This document shows positions 12,492 through 21,836 of a stretch of 64,000 nt of DNA, piece after piece. Both the position numbers and the translations under genes were made by a program. The notes under the pieces were generated by a model. The model saw only the letters and a list, made by a program, of their open reading frames with translations, was not told the DNA's origin and ran no database searches. The DNA is taken from contig NKIN01000002.1 of assembly GCA_002255905.1 (NCBI GenBank), positions 124,001 through 188,000 on the forward strand. The letters run 5' to 3'. The stretch's first letter is position 1; every line of letters starts with the position of its first letter. The stretch is from Burkholderiales bacterium PBB1. Lineage in GTDB: Bacteria > Pseudomonadota > Gammaproteobacteria > Burkholderiales > Burkholderiaceae_C.

Positions 12492-13739
12492 ATGGAGTCC
12501 CCCCCGATGCACAAGGCCACGGTCGCCGAGACCTGGCGCCAGCAGGCGGCACTCTGGCTGGTGACGTTGCAGACCTGGCCATGGCTGGACACCGTCCACA
12601 CGCTGCGCCAGCGCTTTCGCGAAGACCGACTCGGCCTGACCGCTGGCAGTCTGACCTTCACCACGCTGATTTCGCTGGTGCCGCTGTTCACCGTGATGCT
12701 GGCGGTGTTCTCGGCGTTTCCGATGTTCTCCAACTTCCAAGGCTCGCTGGAAAAGTACTTCCTGCAGGCCCTGGTGCCCGACGGCATCGCGCGGCCGGTG
12801 CTGGGCGCGCTGACGCAGTTCGCGGGCAAGGCCAAGCGGCTGGGCACCGTCGGTCTGATCGTGCTGGTGGTGACGGCCATCGCGCTGATGCTGACCATCG
12901 ACCGCACGCTGAATGCGATCTGGCGCGTGCGCGCTTCGCGGCCGATGGCGCAGCGGGTGCTGGTGTACTGGGCGGCGGCAACGCTCGGTCCGCTGTTGCT
13001 GGGCGTCAGCCTGAGCGTCACCTCGTATGCGATTTCGGCGTCGCGCGGCATCGTCGGCGCGCTGCCCGGCGGCGTCGGGGTGCTGTTGCAGGCGGCGGAG
13101 TTCGCCCTGCAGGCGCTCGGCATGGCCGCGCTGTTCTATTACGTGCCCAACACTCGGGTGCAGTGGCGCCATGCGCTGGCCGGTGGTGTGTTCGTCGCGA
13201 TCGGGTTCGAGCTTGCCAAGCAGGCGTTGGGTTGGTACCTGCGGCAGGTGCCGACCTATTCGACGATCTACGGTGCCTTCGCGACGGTGCCTATCTTCCT
13301 GATCTGGATCTACCTCGGCTGGGTCATCGTGCTGCTGGGCGCAGTGATCGCCGCCTATGCCCCCACACTGCAGACCCGCGTCGTGCAGCGCGGTCATGTG
13401 CCCGGCTATCGGTTCGAGCTGACCGTGGCCGTGCTGCGCAGCCTGGCGCAGGCGCGGCAGGCCGGCGGCCACGGTCTGGCGGCCCATCAGATCGCGCAGG
13501 CGTTGAACGCAGACCCGCTGCAGGTCGAGCCGGTGCTGCACGCGCTGGTCGCCCTCGACTGGGTGGGCCGCCTCGACGAGTCGGGCGGGGCTCGCCACGT
13601 GCTGCTGTGCGACCCGGACACCACCGCCGCGCGCCCGCTGCTGGCGACGACGTTGCTGGACCCGTCGCCTCAGTTGACAATGTTCTGGCAGCGAGCGAAT
13701 TTCGACCATCTGACGCTGCGCGATCTGATTGCCACCTGA
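12492..13739 (+). CDS. yihY: YihY/BrkB-family inner-membrane protein
   Basis: The protein of 415 residues has the family core of six membrane helices. Typical blocks are LGLTAGSLTFTTLISLVPLF, ALMLTIDRTLNAIWRV, FYYVPNTRVQWRHALAGG, and TYSTIYGAFATVPIFLIWIY. The family was once called RNase BN, but that activity belongs to another gene; the real function is unknown. The C-terminal 110 residues are soluble and look like a winged-helix domain (HQIAQALNADPLQVEPVLHAL). The start ATG lies 20 bp from the divergent DUF2069 start, leaving little room for two full promoters. Confidence 0.85.
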   Translation: MESPPMHKATVAETWRQQAALWLVTLQTWPWLDTVHTLRQRFREDRLGLTAGSLTFTTLISLVPLFTVMLAVFSAFPMFSNFQGSLEKYFLQALVPDGIARPVLGALTQFAGKAKRLGTVGLIVLVVTAIALMLTIDRTLNAIWRVRASRPMAQRVLVYWAAATLGPLLLGVSLSVTSYAISASRGIVGALPGGVGVLLQAAEFALQALGMAALFYYVPNTRVQWRHALAGGVFVAIGFELAKQALGWYLRQVPTYSTIYGAFATVPIFLIWIYLGWVIVLLGAVIAAYAPTLQTRVVQRGHVPGYRFELTVAVLRSLAQARQAGGHGLAAHQIAQALNADPLQVEPVLHALVALDWVGRLDESGGARHVLLCDPDTTAARPLLATTLLDPSPQLTMFWQRANFDHLTLRDLIAT

Positions 13740-13853
13740 TGGCCAATCGCGCTACCCGATGCCGCGTTCCCCCGTCCCAGCCGAATTCGACGATGTCTGG
13801 CGCCCCGGTTTGGGTCTATATTGAAACCATCTGCCAGTGCCGAGGAGACTCCC

Positions 13854-14336
13854 ATGAAAGTCACCCACATCCTGACTGCCAAGGGCAACACGCTGTACAC
13901 CGTCAGCTCCGACACGCCCCTGTCGCAAGCGCTGGAGACGATGGCCGAGAAGGACATCGGTTCCCTGGTCGTGATGGACCACGGCGAACTCGTCGGCATG
14001 CTGACCTTTCGCGAGGTCATCCAGGCCATCGTGCGCAACGGTGGCATGGTCGGCTCGGTGATCGTGCGCTCGGTGATGGACGACAGCCCGCTGACCTGCA
14101 CGCCCGACACCGAGATGGACGAGGTGCGCCGCATGATGCTCGGCCACCATGCCCGCTACATGCCGGTGATGACGCAGCGCACGCTGATGGGTGTGATCTC
14201 GTTCTACGACGTGGCGAAAGCGGTGGTCGATTCGCAGGATTTCGAAAATCGCATGCTGAAGGCCTACATCCGTGACTGGCCAGCCGACGATGCGGCGAAG
14301 GAGTCTGCGGAAGCATCCGGCCAGTCCACGGGCTGA
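13854..14336 (+). CDS. CBS-domain pair protein
   Basis: A 160-residue protein consisting almost entirely of two CBS domains (a Bateman module) that typically bind adenine nucleotides. The first repeat shows LSQALETMAEKDIGSLVVMD and GMLTFREVIQAI; the second shows DEVRRMMLGHHARYMPVM and GVISFYDVAKAVVD. GAGGAG stands about 8 bp before the ATG at MKVTHIL, which decides the start over an upstream in-frame codon. No effector domain is attached, so it probably regulates a partner in trans. Stand-alone proteins of this kind are common in betaproteobacteria. Confidence 0.87.
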   Translation: MKVTHILTAKGNTLYTVSSDTPLSQALETMAEKDIGSLVVMDHGELVGMLTFREVIQAIVRNGGMVGSVIVRSVMDDSPLTCTPDTEMDEVRRMMLGHHARYMPVMTQRTLMGVISFYDVAKAVVDSQDFENRMLKAYIRDWPADDAAKESAEASGQSTG

Positions 14337-14517
14337 CACTGCTTTGGGGTGCGCGCCTTGCAGGTGACGCACCGGAAACGTGCGACGTCTGCGACAGACG
14401 GACCCGGCGTGGTGTGCCGGGCGGCTGGCTTGATTGCTATGCTCGCTGTCTGGCCTGATGCGGCAACGCCGCGCCGCGGCACATCCACCACCCTGCACAC
14501 CTCGAAAGCCCGTCGCC

Positions 14518-15624
14518 ATGTCCGGCAGCACCCTCGGCCACCTGTTCTGCGTCACCAACTTCGGTGAATCCCATGGTCCGGCCATCGGTTGCGTGATCGA
14601 TGGTTGTCCGCCCGGGCTGGTGTTGAGCGAAGCCGACATCCAGCCGGAGCTCGACCGCCGCCGCCCTGGCACCAGCCGTCATGTGACACAGCGCAACGAG
14701 CCCGACGCGGTCGAGATCCTTTCAGGCGTGTACGAAGGCAAGACCACCGGCACGCCGATCTGCCTGTTGATTCGCAACACCGACCAACGCAGCAAGGACT
14801 ACGGCAACATCCTGCAGACCTTCCGACCTGGCCACGCCGACTACACCTACTGGCACAAGTACGGCCTGCGCGATCCACGTGGCGGCGGCCGCAGTTCAGC
14901 GCGGCTCACGGCGCCGATGGTCGGCGCCGGTGCGGTGGCGAAAAAGTGGCTGCGCGAGCATCACGGCGTGACCTTCTCCGGACACATGTCACAGCTGGGC
15001 GAGATCACTATTCCATTCGAATCGATTGAACACGTCCCCAACAACCCGTTCTTCGCCGCCAATGTCACTGACATTTCTCGGCTCGAGGCCTACATGGACG
15101 CGCTGCGCCAGGCGGGCGACTCGTGCGGCGCGCGCATCGAGGTGGCGGCGCACGGCGTGCCGGTGGGGTGGGGCGAGCCGCTGTTCGACAAGCTCGACGC
15201 CGACATCGCCCACGCGATGATGGGCATCAACGCCGTCAAGGGCGTCGAGATCGGTGCCGGCTTTGCCAGCGTGAGCCAGCGAGGGACGACGCATGGCGAC
15301 GAGCTGAGCCCCTCGGGTTTTGCCAGCAACAACGCGGGCGGTGTGCTCGGCGGCATTTCCACCGGGCAGGACATCACGGTGTCCATCGCGATCAAGCCGA
15401 CCAGTTCGATCCGCAGCCCCCGCCAGTCAATCGACCTCGACGGCCAGCCGGCCACCGTGGAGACCTTCGGCCGTCACGACCCTTGCGTCGGCATCCGTGC
15501 GACTCCGATCGCCGAAGCCATGCTGGCGCTGGTGCTGATGGATCACGCGTTGCGCCACCGTGCGCAATGTGGCGATGTCGACGTCGCAGCCGCCCCGATT
15601 GCGGCCCAGCGACCCCTGCGCTGA
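14518..15624 (+). CDS. aroC: Chorismate synthase
   Basis: AroC converts 5-enolpyruvylshikimate-3-phosphate to chorismate, the last step of the shikimate pathway, using reduced FMN. Signatures are [20 protein letters not shown] at the N-terminus, [20 protein letters not shown], and [17 protein letters not shown] near the C-terminus. The length of 368 residues is standard. The start [10 protein letters not shown] is chosen because it aligns with the family N-terminus; the longer frame upstream is not similar to the family. It stands alone between a CBS-domain gene and a chemoreceptor gene. Confidence 0.95.
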   Translation: MSGSTLGHLFCVTNFGESHGPAIGCVIDGCPPGLVLSEADIQPELDRRRPGTSRHVTQRNEPDAVEILSGVYEGKTTGTPICLLIRNTDQRSKDYGNILQTFRPGHADYTYWHKYGLRDPRGGGRSSARLTAPMVGAGAVAKKWLREHHGVTFSGHMSQLGEITIPFESIEHVPNNPFFAANVTDISRLEAYMDALRQAGDSCGARIEVAAHGVPVGWGEPLFDKLDADIAHAMMGINAVKGVEIGAGFASVSQRGTTHGDELSPSGFASNNAGGVLGGISTGQDITVSIAIKPTSSIRSPRQSIDLDGQPATVETFGRHDPCVGIRATPIAEAMLALVLMDHALRHRAQCGDVDVAAAPIAAQRPLR

Positions 15625-15753
15625 AATCCAGTTCAAAAAACTTCATCTGAACACCCTACAGGCGGGGTGTCTGTGTCCGAAAACTCTGACAGTGGTGGTT
15701 GGCCGCAGGACCCACATCACGCTTTCCGGACTGTCGAACGCATGGAGTCGTTG

Positions 15754-17772
15754 ATGAACACCGCTGTCACCCGCTTGAGCAACCCTTCGAACGCAAGCGT
15801 GGAACACCTGCGCAGAACCGCGGACACGCCGGGAATCGTCGAGTTCTTCCGCCATCAGGGCATCTGGTCGCCAGGCGTCAAGCTGTTCCGCACGCTGCAG
15901 TTCAGAACCAAGGCGCTGTGGGTGTCGATGGTGCTGCTGCTGCCGCTGTGCGTGATGTCGTATCTGCAATGGAAGACCGAGACCGGCCTGCTGGCAGCAA
16001 CGCACGCCGAGCGCCAGGGGGTCGATTTCGTCCAGCCGGTACTGGAATGGGTCACGATCGCCCAGGCGCGGCGCCAGGCGGCAGTGCTGGGCGAGGCCTC
16101 GGTGGCTGACTGGCAGCAAAAAGCGACCCAGGCGATGACCCGGATCGAGGCCCAGCAAACGCTGCAAGGCGATCACCTGGGCACCCGCGAGGCGTTTGAG
16201 CTGTTCCGGCAACTGGCCAAGGACAACGAGGCGAGGCTCGTCGACGACACACCTGACGACACCTTCCATGCACACACCGAGGTCATTGCGGCGGCACTGG
16301 AGCTCGGTGTCAAGGCCATCAATGCCTCGGGTCTGATCCTGGATCCGGAGTCCGAGTCGTATCACCTGATCAACATGGCCATGGTCTTCGGGCCCAAGCA
16401 AACCGAATTCACCTCCCAGCTCACCACGCTGGGCGCCCTGGCGCTGAAGACCAACGAATTGAGCGCCGCGCGGCGTCAGACCTTGACGGTGTCTTTCTCG
16501 ATACAGCGCTTCCTCGACTCGTTTGCCGAAGCCGCGTACCAGAACGGCGTGGCCGGTCGACCGGAAGCCGAGAAGCAGCAGTACGACATGGCAGCGACGG
16601 ACCGTGCGTTCGATGCGTTCCTTGCAGGGCTCAAGTCCCAAGTGCTTGCCGACAAGCTCCATGGAACGCCCGCCGACTTGCTGTCCCTCGGTGACGACGT
16701 GATGGGGCGGCAGCGTGCGATGAATACCAAGCTCCTCGACCGCGTAACGACAGTGTTGGAACAGCGGATTGTGAGTTCTGAAGAGGCGCTCGCTGCGGAG
16801 GCGATCCTGATCGGGTTGAGCATGGCCTTGGGCGGCTATCTCTTCTACTGCTTCTACCTGGTCACGCAAGGGGGCATCCGCGAGACGCAGCGCCACCTCG
16901 AGGCGATGGCCCGTGGCGACCTGACCACGGTCCCCAGGCCCTGGGGTCGCGACGAAGCGGCCAAGCTGATGCTTTCGTTGGCAGACATGCAGACCTCGCT
17001 GCGCAAGATCGTGACCCAGGTGCGAGGAACCTCCGAATCCATCGTGCACGCCAGCACCGAGATCGCCTCGGCATCGATGGACCTGTCCAAGCGCACCGAG
17101 GAAACCGCGGCCAACCTGGAAGAGAACGCCTCGTCGATGGAGGAGATCTCGTCCACTGTCCGGCAGACGGCCGACAACGTGGCGCAGGCGTCTGATGCCG
17201 CTTCGGCCAATGCCCAGGCGGCGGTTCGAGGTGGCGAAGTCATCGGGCAGATGATCACCACCATGCAGGCGATACACCAGTCGTCGAAAGAGATCGGCGA
17301 GATCATCAGCACGATCGACGGCATCGCCTTCCAGACCAATATCCTGGCCTTGAACGCCGCTGTCGAGGCCGCCCGTGCTGGCGAGCAGGGCCGCGGCTTT
17401 GCGGTGGTGGCTGCCGAAGTGCGCAATCTGGCCAAGCGCAGTGCCGAAGCTGCCAAGGAAATCAGCACGCTCATCAGCACCAGCGTCGAGCGCATCGAAT
17501 CCGGAACGCGGGTGGCCGAAGGGGCGGGCCAAACGATGGCCGAGCTGGTCACGAATGCCGAGCGCATCAACGGGCTGCTGGCCGAAGTCTCCACGGCGGC
17601 CTCCGAGCAGAGCGCCGGGGTGTCCTCCGTGGGTGCCTCGGTTCAGCAGCTCGATCGCATGACTCAGCAAAACGCCGCGTTGGTCGAGGAGACCGCAGCC
17701 GCTGCAGCCAGTCTCAGGGATCAGGCGGTGGAACTGGCCGAAGAGGTCGCCACCTTCAAGCTGCCGGCCTAG
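15754..17772 (+). CDS. Methyl-accepting chemotaxis protein
   Basis: A transmembrane chemoreceptor of 672 residues that controls CheA in the inner membrane. The first membrane helix is near residues 56-72 (MVLLLPLCVMSYLQW) and the second near 350-370 (ILIGLSMALGGYLFYCFYLV), bracketing a periplasmic sensor of about 280 residues. A HAMP region follows (GGIRETQRHLEAMARGDL), then the signalling hairpin with EIISTIDGIAFQTNILALNA at about residue 516. The start MNTAVTRLS has GGAG six bases upstream; upstream GTG and ATG codons are less likely. No CheR-docking pentapeptide is visible at the C-terminus. The ligand is unknown. Confidence 0.92.
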   Translation: MNTAVTRLSNPSNASVEHLRRTADTPGIVEFFRHQGIWSPGVKLFRTLQFRTKALWVSMVLLLPLCVMSYLQWKTETGLLAATHAERQGVDFVQPVLEWVTIAQARRQAAVLGEASVADWQQKATQAMTRIEAQQTLQGDHLGTREAFELFRQLAKDNEARLVDDTPDDTFHAHTEVIAAALELGVKAINASGLILDPESESYHLINMAMVFGPKQTEFTSQLTTLGALALKTNELSAARRQTLTVSFSIQRFLDSFAEAAYQNGVAGRPEAEKQQYDMAATDRAFDAFLAGLKSQVLADKLHGTPADLLSLGDDVMGRQRAMNTKLLDRVTTVLEQRIVSSEEALAAEAILIGLSMALGGYLFYCFYLVTQGGIRETQRHLEAMARGDLTTVPRPWGRDEAAKLMLSLADMQTSLRKIVTQVRGTSESIVHASTEIASASMDLSKRTEETAANLEENASSMEEISSTVRQTADNVAQASDAASANAQAAVRGGEVIGQMITTMQAIHQSSKEIGEIISTIDGIAFQTNILALNAAVEAARAGEQGRGFAVVAAEVRNLAKRSAEAAKEISTLISTSVERIESGTRVAEGAGQTMAELVTNAERINGLLAEVSTAASEQSAGVSSVGASVQQLDRMTQQNAALVEETAAAAASLRDQAVELAEEVATFKLPA

Positions 17773-17800
17773 CGCGCAAGGCGGCGTGCCCGGCCCGCGC

Positions 17801-19042
17801 TCACAGCGACGACTGTGCGGTGTAGATCGATTCACGCACCATCGGATAGATGGTGCCGTTCCAGCGCCGGCCGCTGAACACGCCGTAGTGGCCGACACCC
17901 GGCTGCACATAGTGCGTTTTCAGGTAGTCGCGCAGACCGGTGCACAGATCGTGGGCGGCCAGCGTCTGGCCGACTGCGCAGATGTCGTCGCGCTCGCCTT
18001 CGACCGTGAGTAACGCGGTGCGCCGGATGGCCGATGGCTTGACCACGCGGTCCTTGAACATCAGCTTGCCCTGGGGCAGGGCGTAATCCTGAAACACCGC
18101 CTTCACCGTTTCCAGATAGAACTCGGCGGGCAGGTCGGCCACGGCGAAGTACTCCTCGTAGAAGCTGCGCGTGGCCTCTGCCTTCTGCAGACCTTCGGCC
18201 TCCTGTTTCTGCAGCAGCTCGTAGAGCTCCTTGAACGAGTTGACGTGCCGTTCCTTGTTCATGCTCATGAAGGCGGTCAACTGCACGAATCCGGGATACA
18301 CGCGTCGTCCGCCACCTGGGTATCGCAGCGGCACGCGGCCGATCAGATTGGATTCGAACCATTCGATCGGCTTGGTGACCGCGAGCTGGTTCACCGCCGT
18401 CGGGCTGATGCGGCAATCGATCGGGCCCGCCATCAGCGTCAGGCTGATGGGCGTGGCCGGGTGCTGGTCTTCCGACATCAGCGCCGTAGCCGCCAGCGCA
18501 GAGACGCAAGGCTGGCAGATGGCCATCAAATGCGAACCCGGCCCCATGATGCCCAGGAACTCGATGATGTGCTCGGTGTACTCGTCGAGCCCGAACCGCC
18601 CGTGCGACAGTGGGACGTCGCGCGCGTTGTGCCAATCAGTGATGTAGACGTCATGGTCTGCCAGCATGGTGCGCACGGTTTCGCGCAGCAGGGTCGCGAA
18701 GTGCCCGGACATCGGCGCCACGATCAGCACCTTGGGATGCGGCTTGTCGGTGACCTTCTTGAAGTGCAGCAGGGTCGCAAACGAGGCGACATGGGCGGCC
18801 TCTTCGGTGACGGCGACAGGCGCGTCTGCGCCTGTCACGGTGACTTGGTCGATGGCGAACGGGCGGCGCTTGTGCGTCACCTCGCTCAGATCGAACACTT
18901 CGAGGGCAGCCGCCAGATTTCGGTTGGGCATCCAGCGGTTCCAGCCGTAGGTGTCGTCCTTCAGCATGGGGAGCGCGGCCTTGGTGAAGGTGCGCAGCGG
19001 CCACATCAGGTCCGTCTGCGCCTGGTAAGCCTCGTACATCAT
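17801..19042 (-). CDS. phaZ: Intracellular polyhydroxyalkanoate depolymerase
   Basis: PhaZ hydrolyses native intracellular polyhydroxybutyrate granules. The alpha/beta-hydrolase protein of 413 residues shows LIVAPMSGHFATLLRETVRT, DVYITDWHNARDVPL, and the nucleophile elbow MAICQPCVSALAAT. In the latter a cysteine replaces the usual serine, as in characterised intracellular PhaZ enzymes. The C-terminal YLKTHYVQPGVGHYGVFSGR carries the catalytic His. The start is placed at MMYEAYQ, where a G-run precedes a double ATG and the family N-terminus aligns; an ATG 24 bp upstream (19066) is possible. It is divergent from a GST gene. Confidence 0.9.
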   Translation of the reverse strand: MMYEAYQAQTDLMWPLRTFTKAALPMLKDDTYGWNRWMPNRNLAAALEVFDLSEVTHKRRPFAIDQVTVTGADAPVAVTEEAAHVASFATLLHFKKVTDKPHPKVLIVAPMSGHFATLLRETVRTMLADHDVYITDWHNARDVPLSHGRFGLDEYTEHIIEFLGIMGPGSHLMAICQPCVSALAATALMSEDQHPATPISLTLMAGPIDCRISPTAVNQLAVTKPIEWFESNLIGRVPLRYPGGGRRVYPGFVQLTAFMSMNKERHVNSFKELYELLQKQEAEGLQKAEATRSFYEEYFAVADLPAEFYLETVKAVFQDYALPQGKLMFKDRVVKPSAIRRTALLTVEGERDDICAVGQTLAAHDLCTGLRDYLKTHYVQPGVGHYGVFSGRRWNGTIYPMVRESIYTAQSSL

Positions 19043-19213
19043 CCATTCCCCCCAAGAACTGGCCATGGCTTGTACTCTTGCAACTCCTGCGCCAGCAAGT
19101 GGATCGCAACGGGTCTGTGAACCGGTTTCAGGCGTGCCGTGTCATGATGAATGCGTCGATTGGCACAGCGCTTGCACTCGACCTGAGCATAACGTCACCA
19201 AGGAGCTGCAACC

Positions 19214-19969
19214 ATGGCCACTGCACCGAAGACCCGATCGCAGGGCCGATCCGTCGCCGCCAAACCGAAGCGCAGTGCCGCACCGGTGCGCTCGTCGCCG
19301 AAGTCGCGCGTTGCCGCCGAGGCTTCGATCACGCTGAGCAGCAAGAACTATTCGTCGTGGTCGCTGCGGGGCTGGCTGATCGCCAAGCTGGCGGGGCTGG
19401 AGTTCAGTGAGGTGATGGTGTCGCCCGACGACGCGAACGCACGCAAGGAGATCCTGCTGCTGTCGCCATCGATCCTGGTGCCTTGCCTCACGCACGGCAG
19501 CACCAAGGTGTGGGACACCCTGGCGATCGGCGAGTACCTCAATGAGCTGAAGCCCGACGCCGGGCTGCTGCCCGCCGACATGGCAGCGCGCGCTCATTGC
19601 CGGGCCATCTGCGGCGAAATGCACTCCGGCTTCAGCAGCCTGCGCGCAGCGCTGCCGATGAACCTGAAAGGTGACTTCCCCGGCTACAAGGTCTGGGCCA
19701 AGGCCGAGGGTGATATCGAGCGCATCACGACCATCTGGCGAGACTGCCTCTCGAAGTACGGCGGCCCATTCCTGTTTGGTGACAAGCCCTGCATGGCCGA
19801 TGCGATGTACGCGCCGGTGGTCACCCGCTTTCTGACGTACCACGTCAGTGTCGACCGCGTCTGCAGTGCCTACTGCAAGCAGATCATGGCGATGCCCGAG
19901 ATGAAGGAGTGGATCGCGGCTGCCAGGCTCGAGCACGAGGACATCGAAGAACTCGACATGGAGTTCTGA
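19214..19969 (+). CDS. Glutathione S-transferase-family protein with basic N-terminal extension
   Basis: The 251-residue protein has a thioredoxin-like N-terminal domain starting at about residue 38 (ITLSSKNYSSWSLRGWLI) and the cis-proline region SILVPCLTHG. The WDTLAIGEYLNEL segment is typical of the glutathione-binding strand-helix. An all-alpha C-terminal domain follows. The first 35 residues are Lys/Arg/Pro/Ala-rich and lie outside the fold. AAGGAG stands 7 bp before the ATG, supporting this start. It is divergent from phaZ. The substrate is unknown. Confidence 0.87.
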   Translation: MATAPKTRSQGRSVAAKPKRSAAPVRSSPKSRVAAEASITLSSKNYSSWSLRGWLIAKLAGLEFSEVMVSPDDANARKEILLLSPSILVPCLTHGSTKVWDTLAIGEYLNELKPDAGLLPADMAARAHCRAICGEMHSGFSSLRAALPMNLKGDFPGYKVWAKAEGDIERITTIWRDCLSKYGGPFLFGDKPCMADAMYAPVVTRFLTYHVSVDRVCSAYCKQIMAMPEMKEWIAAARLEHEDIEELDMEF

Positions 19970-19998
19970 GGCCGCTGGCCTGGCAGGCTGCCCTGTGG

Positions 19999-20700
19999 TC
20001 AGCGCTGCCGACGGCGGGTCACGATGCCCAACCCCATCAGCGCGGCCAGGGTCAGCGCGACCGACGAGGGCTCGGGGACCCGGTTGACGAAGACCTGATC
20101 CTGGTGGCCCAGGATGTTCCCACGGGTGATGCTTTCCAGCACCTGCACATCGGCGGTGTTGGTGATCGAGCTCAGCTGGCTGAGCCACTCGCCGGCCAGG
20201 GACAGCGCGCCGCCCGGGTCGGCTGCCGAGCCGCCGAAGAACCTCGCGGCGCCCGAGCTCACGTCGTAGGTCGCAGCGGTTTCATAGGCCAGCTCCCACA
20301 CGGCGATCTGGAACGCGGCCTGCGCGGTCGCGCTGTTCACCAGATGACCTGCCGAGAACAACTTGCCGATGTCGGCATCGGCGCGCGTGTTCTTGAAGGC
20401 GTGCAGTGAGCCATCGACGAGGTTGTAGTTGGTGTACGCCGGGTCGGAGAAGCTCAGGAATTCGTACAGGTCCACGCAGTAGCTGGTCACGAGGCGGCTG
20501 TTGTCCACCAGCGTGTTGAAGCCGCCCGCCTGGGTGTAGCCGGAGGTGGTGATGTTGGGTGCCGACAGCGCGAAATTGACCGTGCGAGAACCGTTGGCAA
20601 ATCCCTGGAAATCAACCAGCGTGGCGTGGGCCTGGGCGGCGCCGAGGACCAGGCATGCGCCCAGCCAATGTCGGGAGAGGAGGTGTTTCATGGCCATCAT
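19999..20700 (-). CDS. PEP-CTERM sorting-domain exported protein
   Basis: An exported protein of 233 residues. It has an N-terminal signal peptide (HWLGACLVLGAAQAHA) and a C-terminal sorting signal VPEPSSVALTLAALMGLG followed by IVTRRRQR. This pattern is recognised by exosortase EpsH/XrtA, which should be encoded elsewhere. The central region has a beta-rich composition and no recognised catalytic motif. Three ATG codons cluster at the start (20700, 20697, 20691), and the true one is unclear. Proteins of this class are usually exported with extracellular polysaccharide. Confidence 0.85.
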   Translation of the reverse strand: MMAMKHLLSRHWLGACLVLGAAQAHATLVDFQGFANGSRTVNFALSAPNITTSGYTQAGGFNTLVDNSRLVTSYCVDLYEFLSFSDPAYTNYNLVDGSLHAFKNTRADADIGKLFSAGHLVNSATAQAAFQIAVWELAYETAATYDVSSGAARFFGGSAADPGGALSLAGEWLSQLSSITNTADVQVLESITRGNILGHQDQVFVNRVPEPSSVALTLAALMGLGIVTRRRQR

Positions 20701-20848
20701 TCGTTGCGGGAGTCGGCTTTGAGCGCGGCCTGGAGGCGGCCATTCAAAGGTGATGAGTGCACCTTAGCGGGCCGATGGCCGCTGTGCCTGGTGGCTCAAG
20801 TCGCCGATCCGCTTTCCGTGTGCCGCGTCACGGCCTGACGGTGCCATC

Positions 20849-20870
20849 CCCCCGGATCGCGGGGGCCTGT
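20849..20870. terminator. Hairpin between the PEP-CTERM gene and the outer-membrane protein gene
   Basis: A CCCCC/GGGGG stem with a six-base loop sits in the 243-bp gap between two minus-strand genes. It is followed on the plus strand by a short CCTGTTT run and on the minus strand by no clear T-tract. Its role as a terminator is weakly supported. Confidence 0.3.
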
Positions 20871-20943
20871 TTGTGGCGTGATCGCGCCGATGTCGACGCC
20901 GAGCCGCCCGCCACCCGTCAGCTGACATCACCCACAGCGACAC

Positions 20944-21645
20944 TCAGAACGCGTACTTGAACCCGACCGACCACTGCCGTATTCGCGGTTGTTGGGTTTG
21001 CAGGCCAAAGCCCGCATTCAGGCTCAGTGCTTCGGTGGCCTGCCAGCGTGTGCCGACGCCCCACCAGGGCTTGGTATGCGACTCGCCGTAGAACTCTGCC
21101 ACCACATCGACGCCGCTGCCCAGCGAGTACTCGCCGGCGAGATTCCAGGTGGTGTGGTTCCGGTGTTCGATCTGATCGTGCAGCCAGCCCAGGTTGGCGT
21201 GCCAGGTCACGTTCTTCATCACCTCTTGCGAGGCCACCAGGTAAAGCTGACTGAAGTCGTGTTTGAACGATTCGTCGTGGTTCCTGACACCACCGATCGT
21301 CCAGGCCACGCTCAGGCCGATACCGTCCTCCTGGCGCTCGACCAACCGGGTCTTGCCCAGCAGCGTCACGTTGCGTGAAGTGAAGTCTGCCGAGCGTGCT
21401 TGACCGTAGGCCAGCGCCAGTTGCGTCCTCAGTCCGATGCCGCAACTGAGCTCGGTCTCCCACCCGTTCTCTGCAGGGGAGCGGTGGGCCGTCTGCCGTG
21501 TGTAAGCACCTTCCCACTCGCAATCGGCCTGCGCCAGCACGTCGGCATCGTCCGTTGCCAGCGGCCGACCGGCATGGCATTGAAACGGTGCGGCCACGCA
21601 CAGCAGGCTGCCGACCAACCATGCGGTTCGGTGTAATTGCTTCAA
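20944..21645 (-). CDS. Outer-membrane beta-barrel-like protein (COG4313-like)
   Basis: A predicted exported protein of 233 residues. A TTG start at 21645 is proposed, with AGGAAAG a few bases upstream and a signal peptide directly after it (TAWLVGSLLCVAAPFQCHAG). The in-frame region further upstream is Arg-rich noise. Mature sequence begins RPLATDDADVLAQADCEWEG. It is followed by alternating strands ending in an aromatic C-terminus (IRQWSVGFKYAF), a pattern of outer-membrane barrels. It resembles proteins loosely annotated as phenol meta-pathway outer-membrane proteins. No metabolic partner is adjacent. Confidence 0.72.
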   Translation of the reverse strand: MKQLHRTAWLVGSLLCVAAPFQCHAGRPLATDDADVLAQADCEWEGAYTRQTAHRSPAENGWETELSCGIGLRTQLALAYGQARSADFTSRNVTLLGKTRLVERQEDGIGLSVAWTIGGVRNHDESFKHDFSQLYLVASQEVMKNVTWHANLGWLHDQIEHRNHTTWNLAGEYSLGSGVDVVAEFYGESHTKPWWGVGTRWQATEALSLNAGFGLQTQQPRIRQWSVGFKYAF

Positions 21646-21836
21646 GCTGTCTTTCCTGTGTCGATGGGGTGTGCGGATTCGGCACCATGTTTTACACCGG
21701 CGCACGCGGGCTGACCGGTTGCCATCTTGTGGTTCAGCAGGGGTCGAGCACCGCCTCATCCAGGTCTCTTCGGCAGCTTTGCGCAGCGTTGTAGGCCCAT
21801 CGGAAGCGGCGTCCGTGCGACGACCCCGGGCTGCCT

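Noticed and set aside
15643-17910. 755-codon frame opposite the chemoreceptor
   Set aside because: Antisense shadow with Arg/His/Gly-rich noise; the chemoreceptor signalling motif lies in the plus frame.
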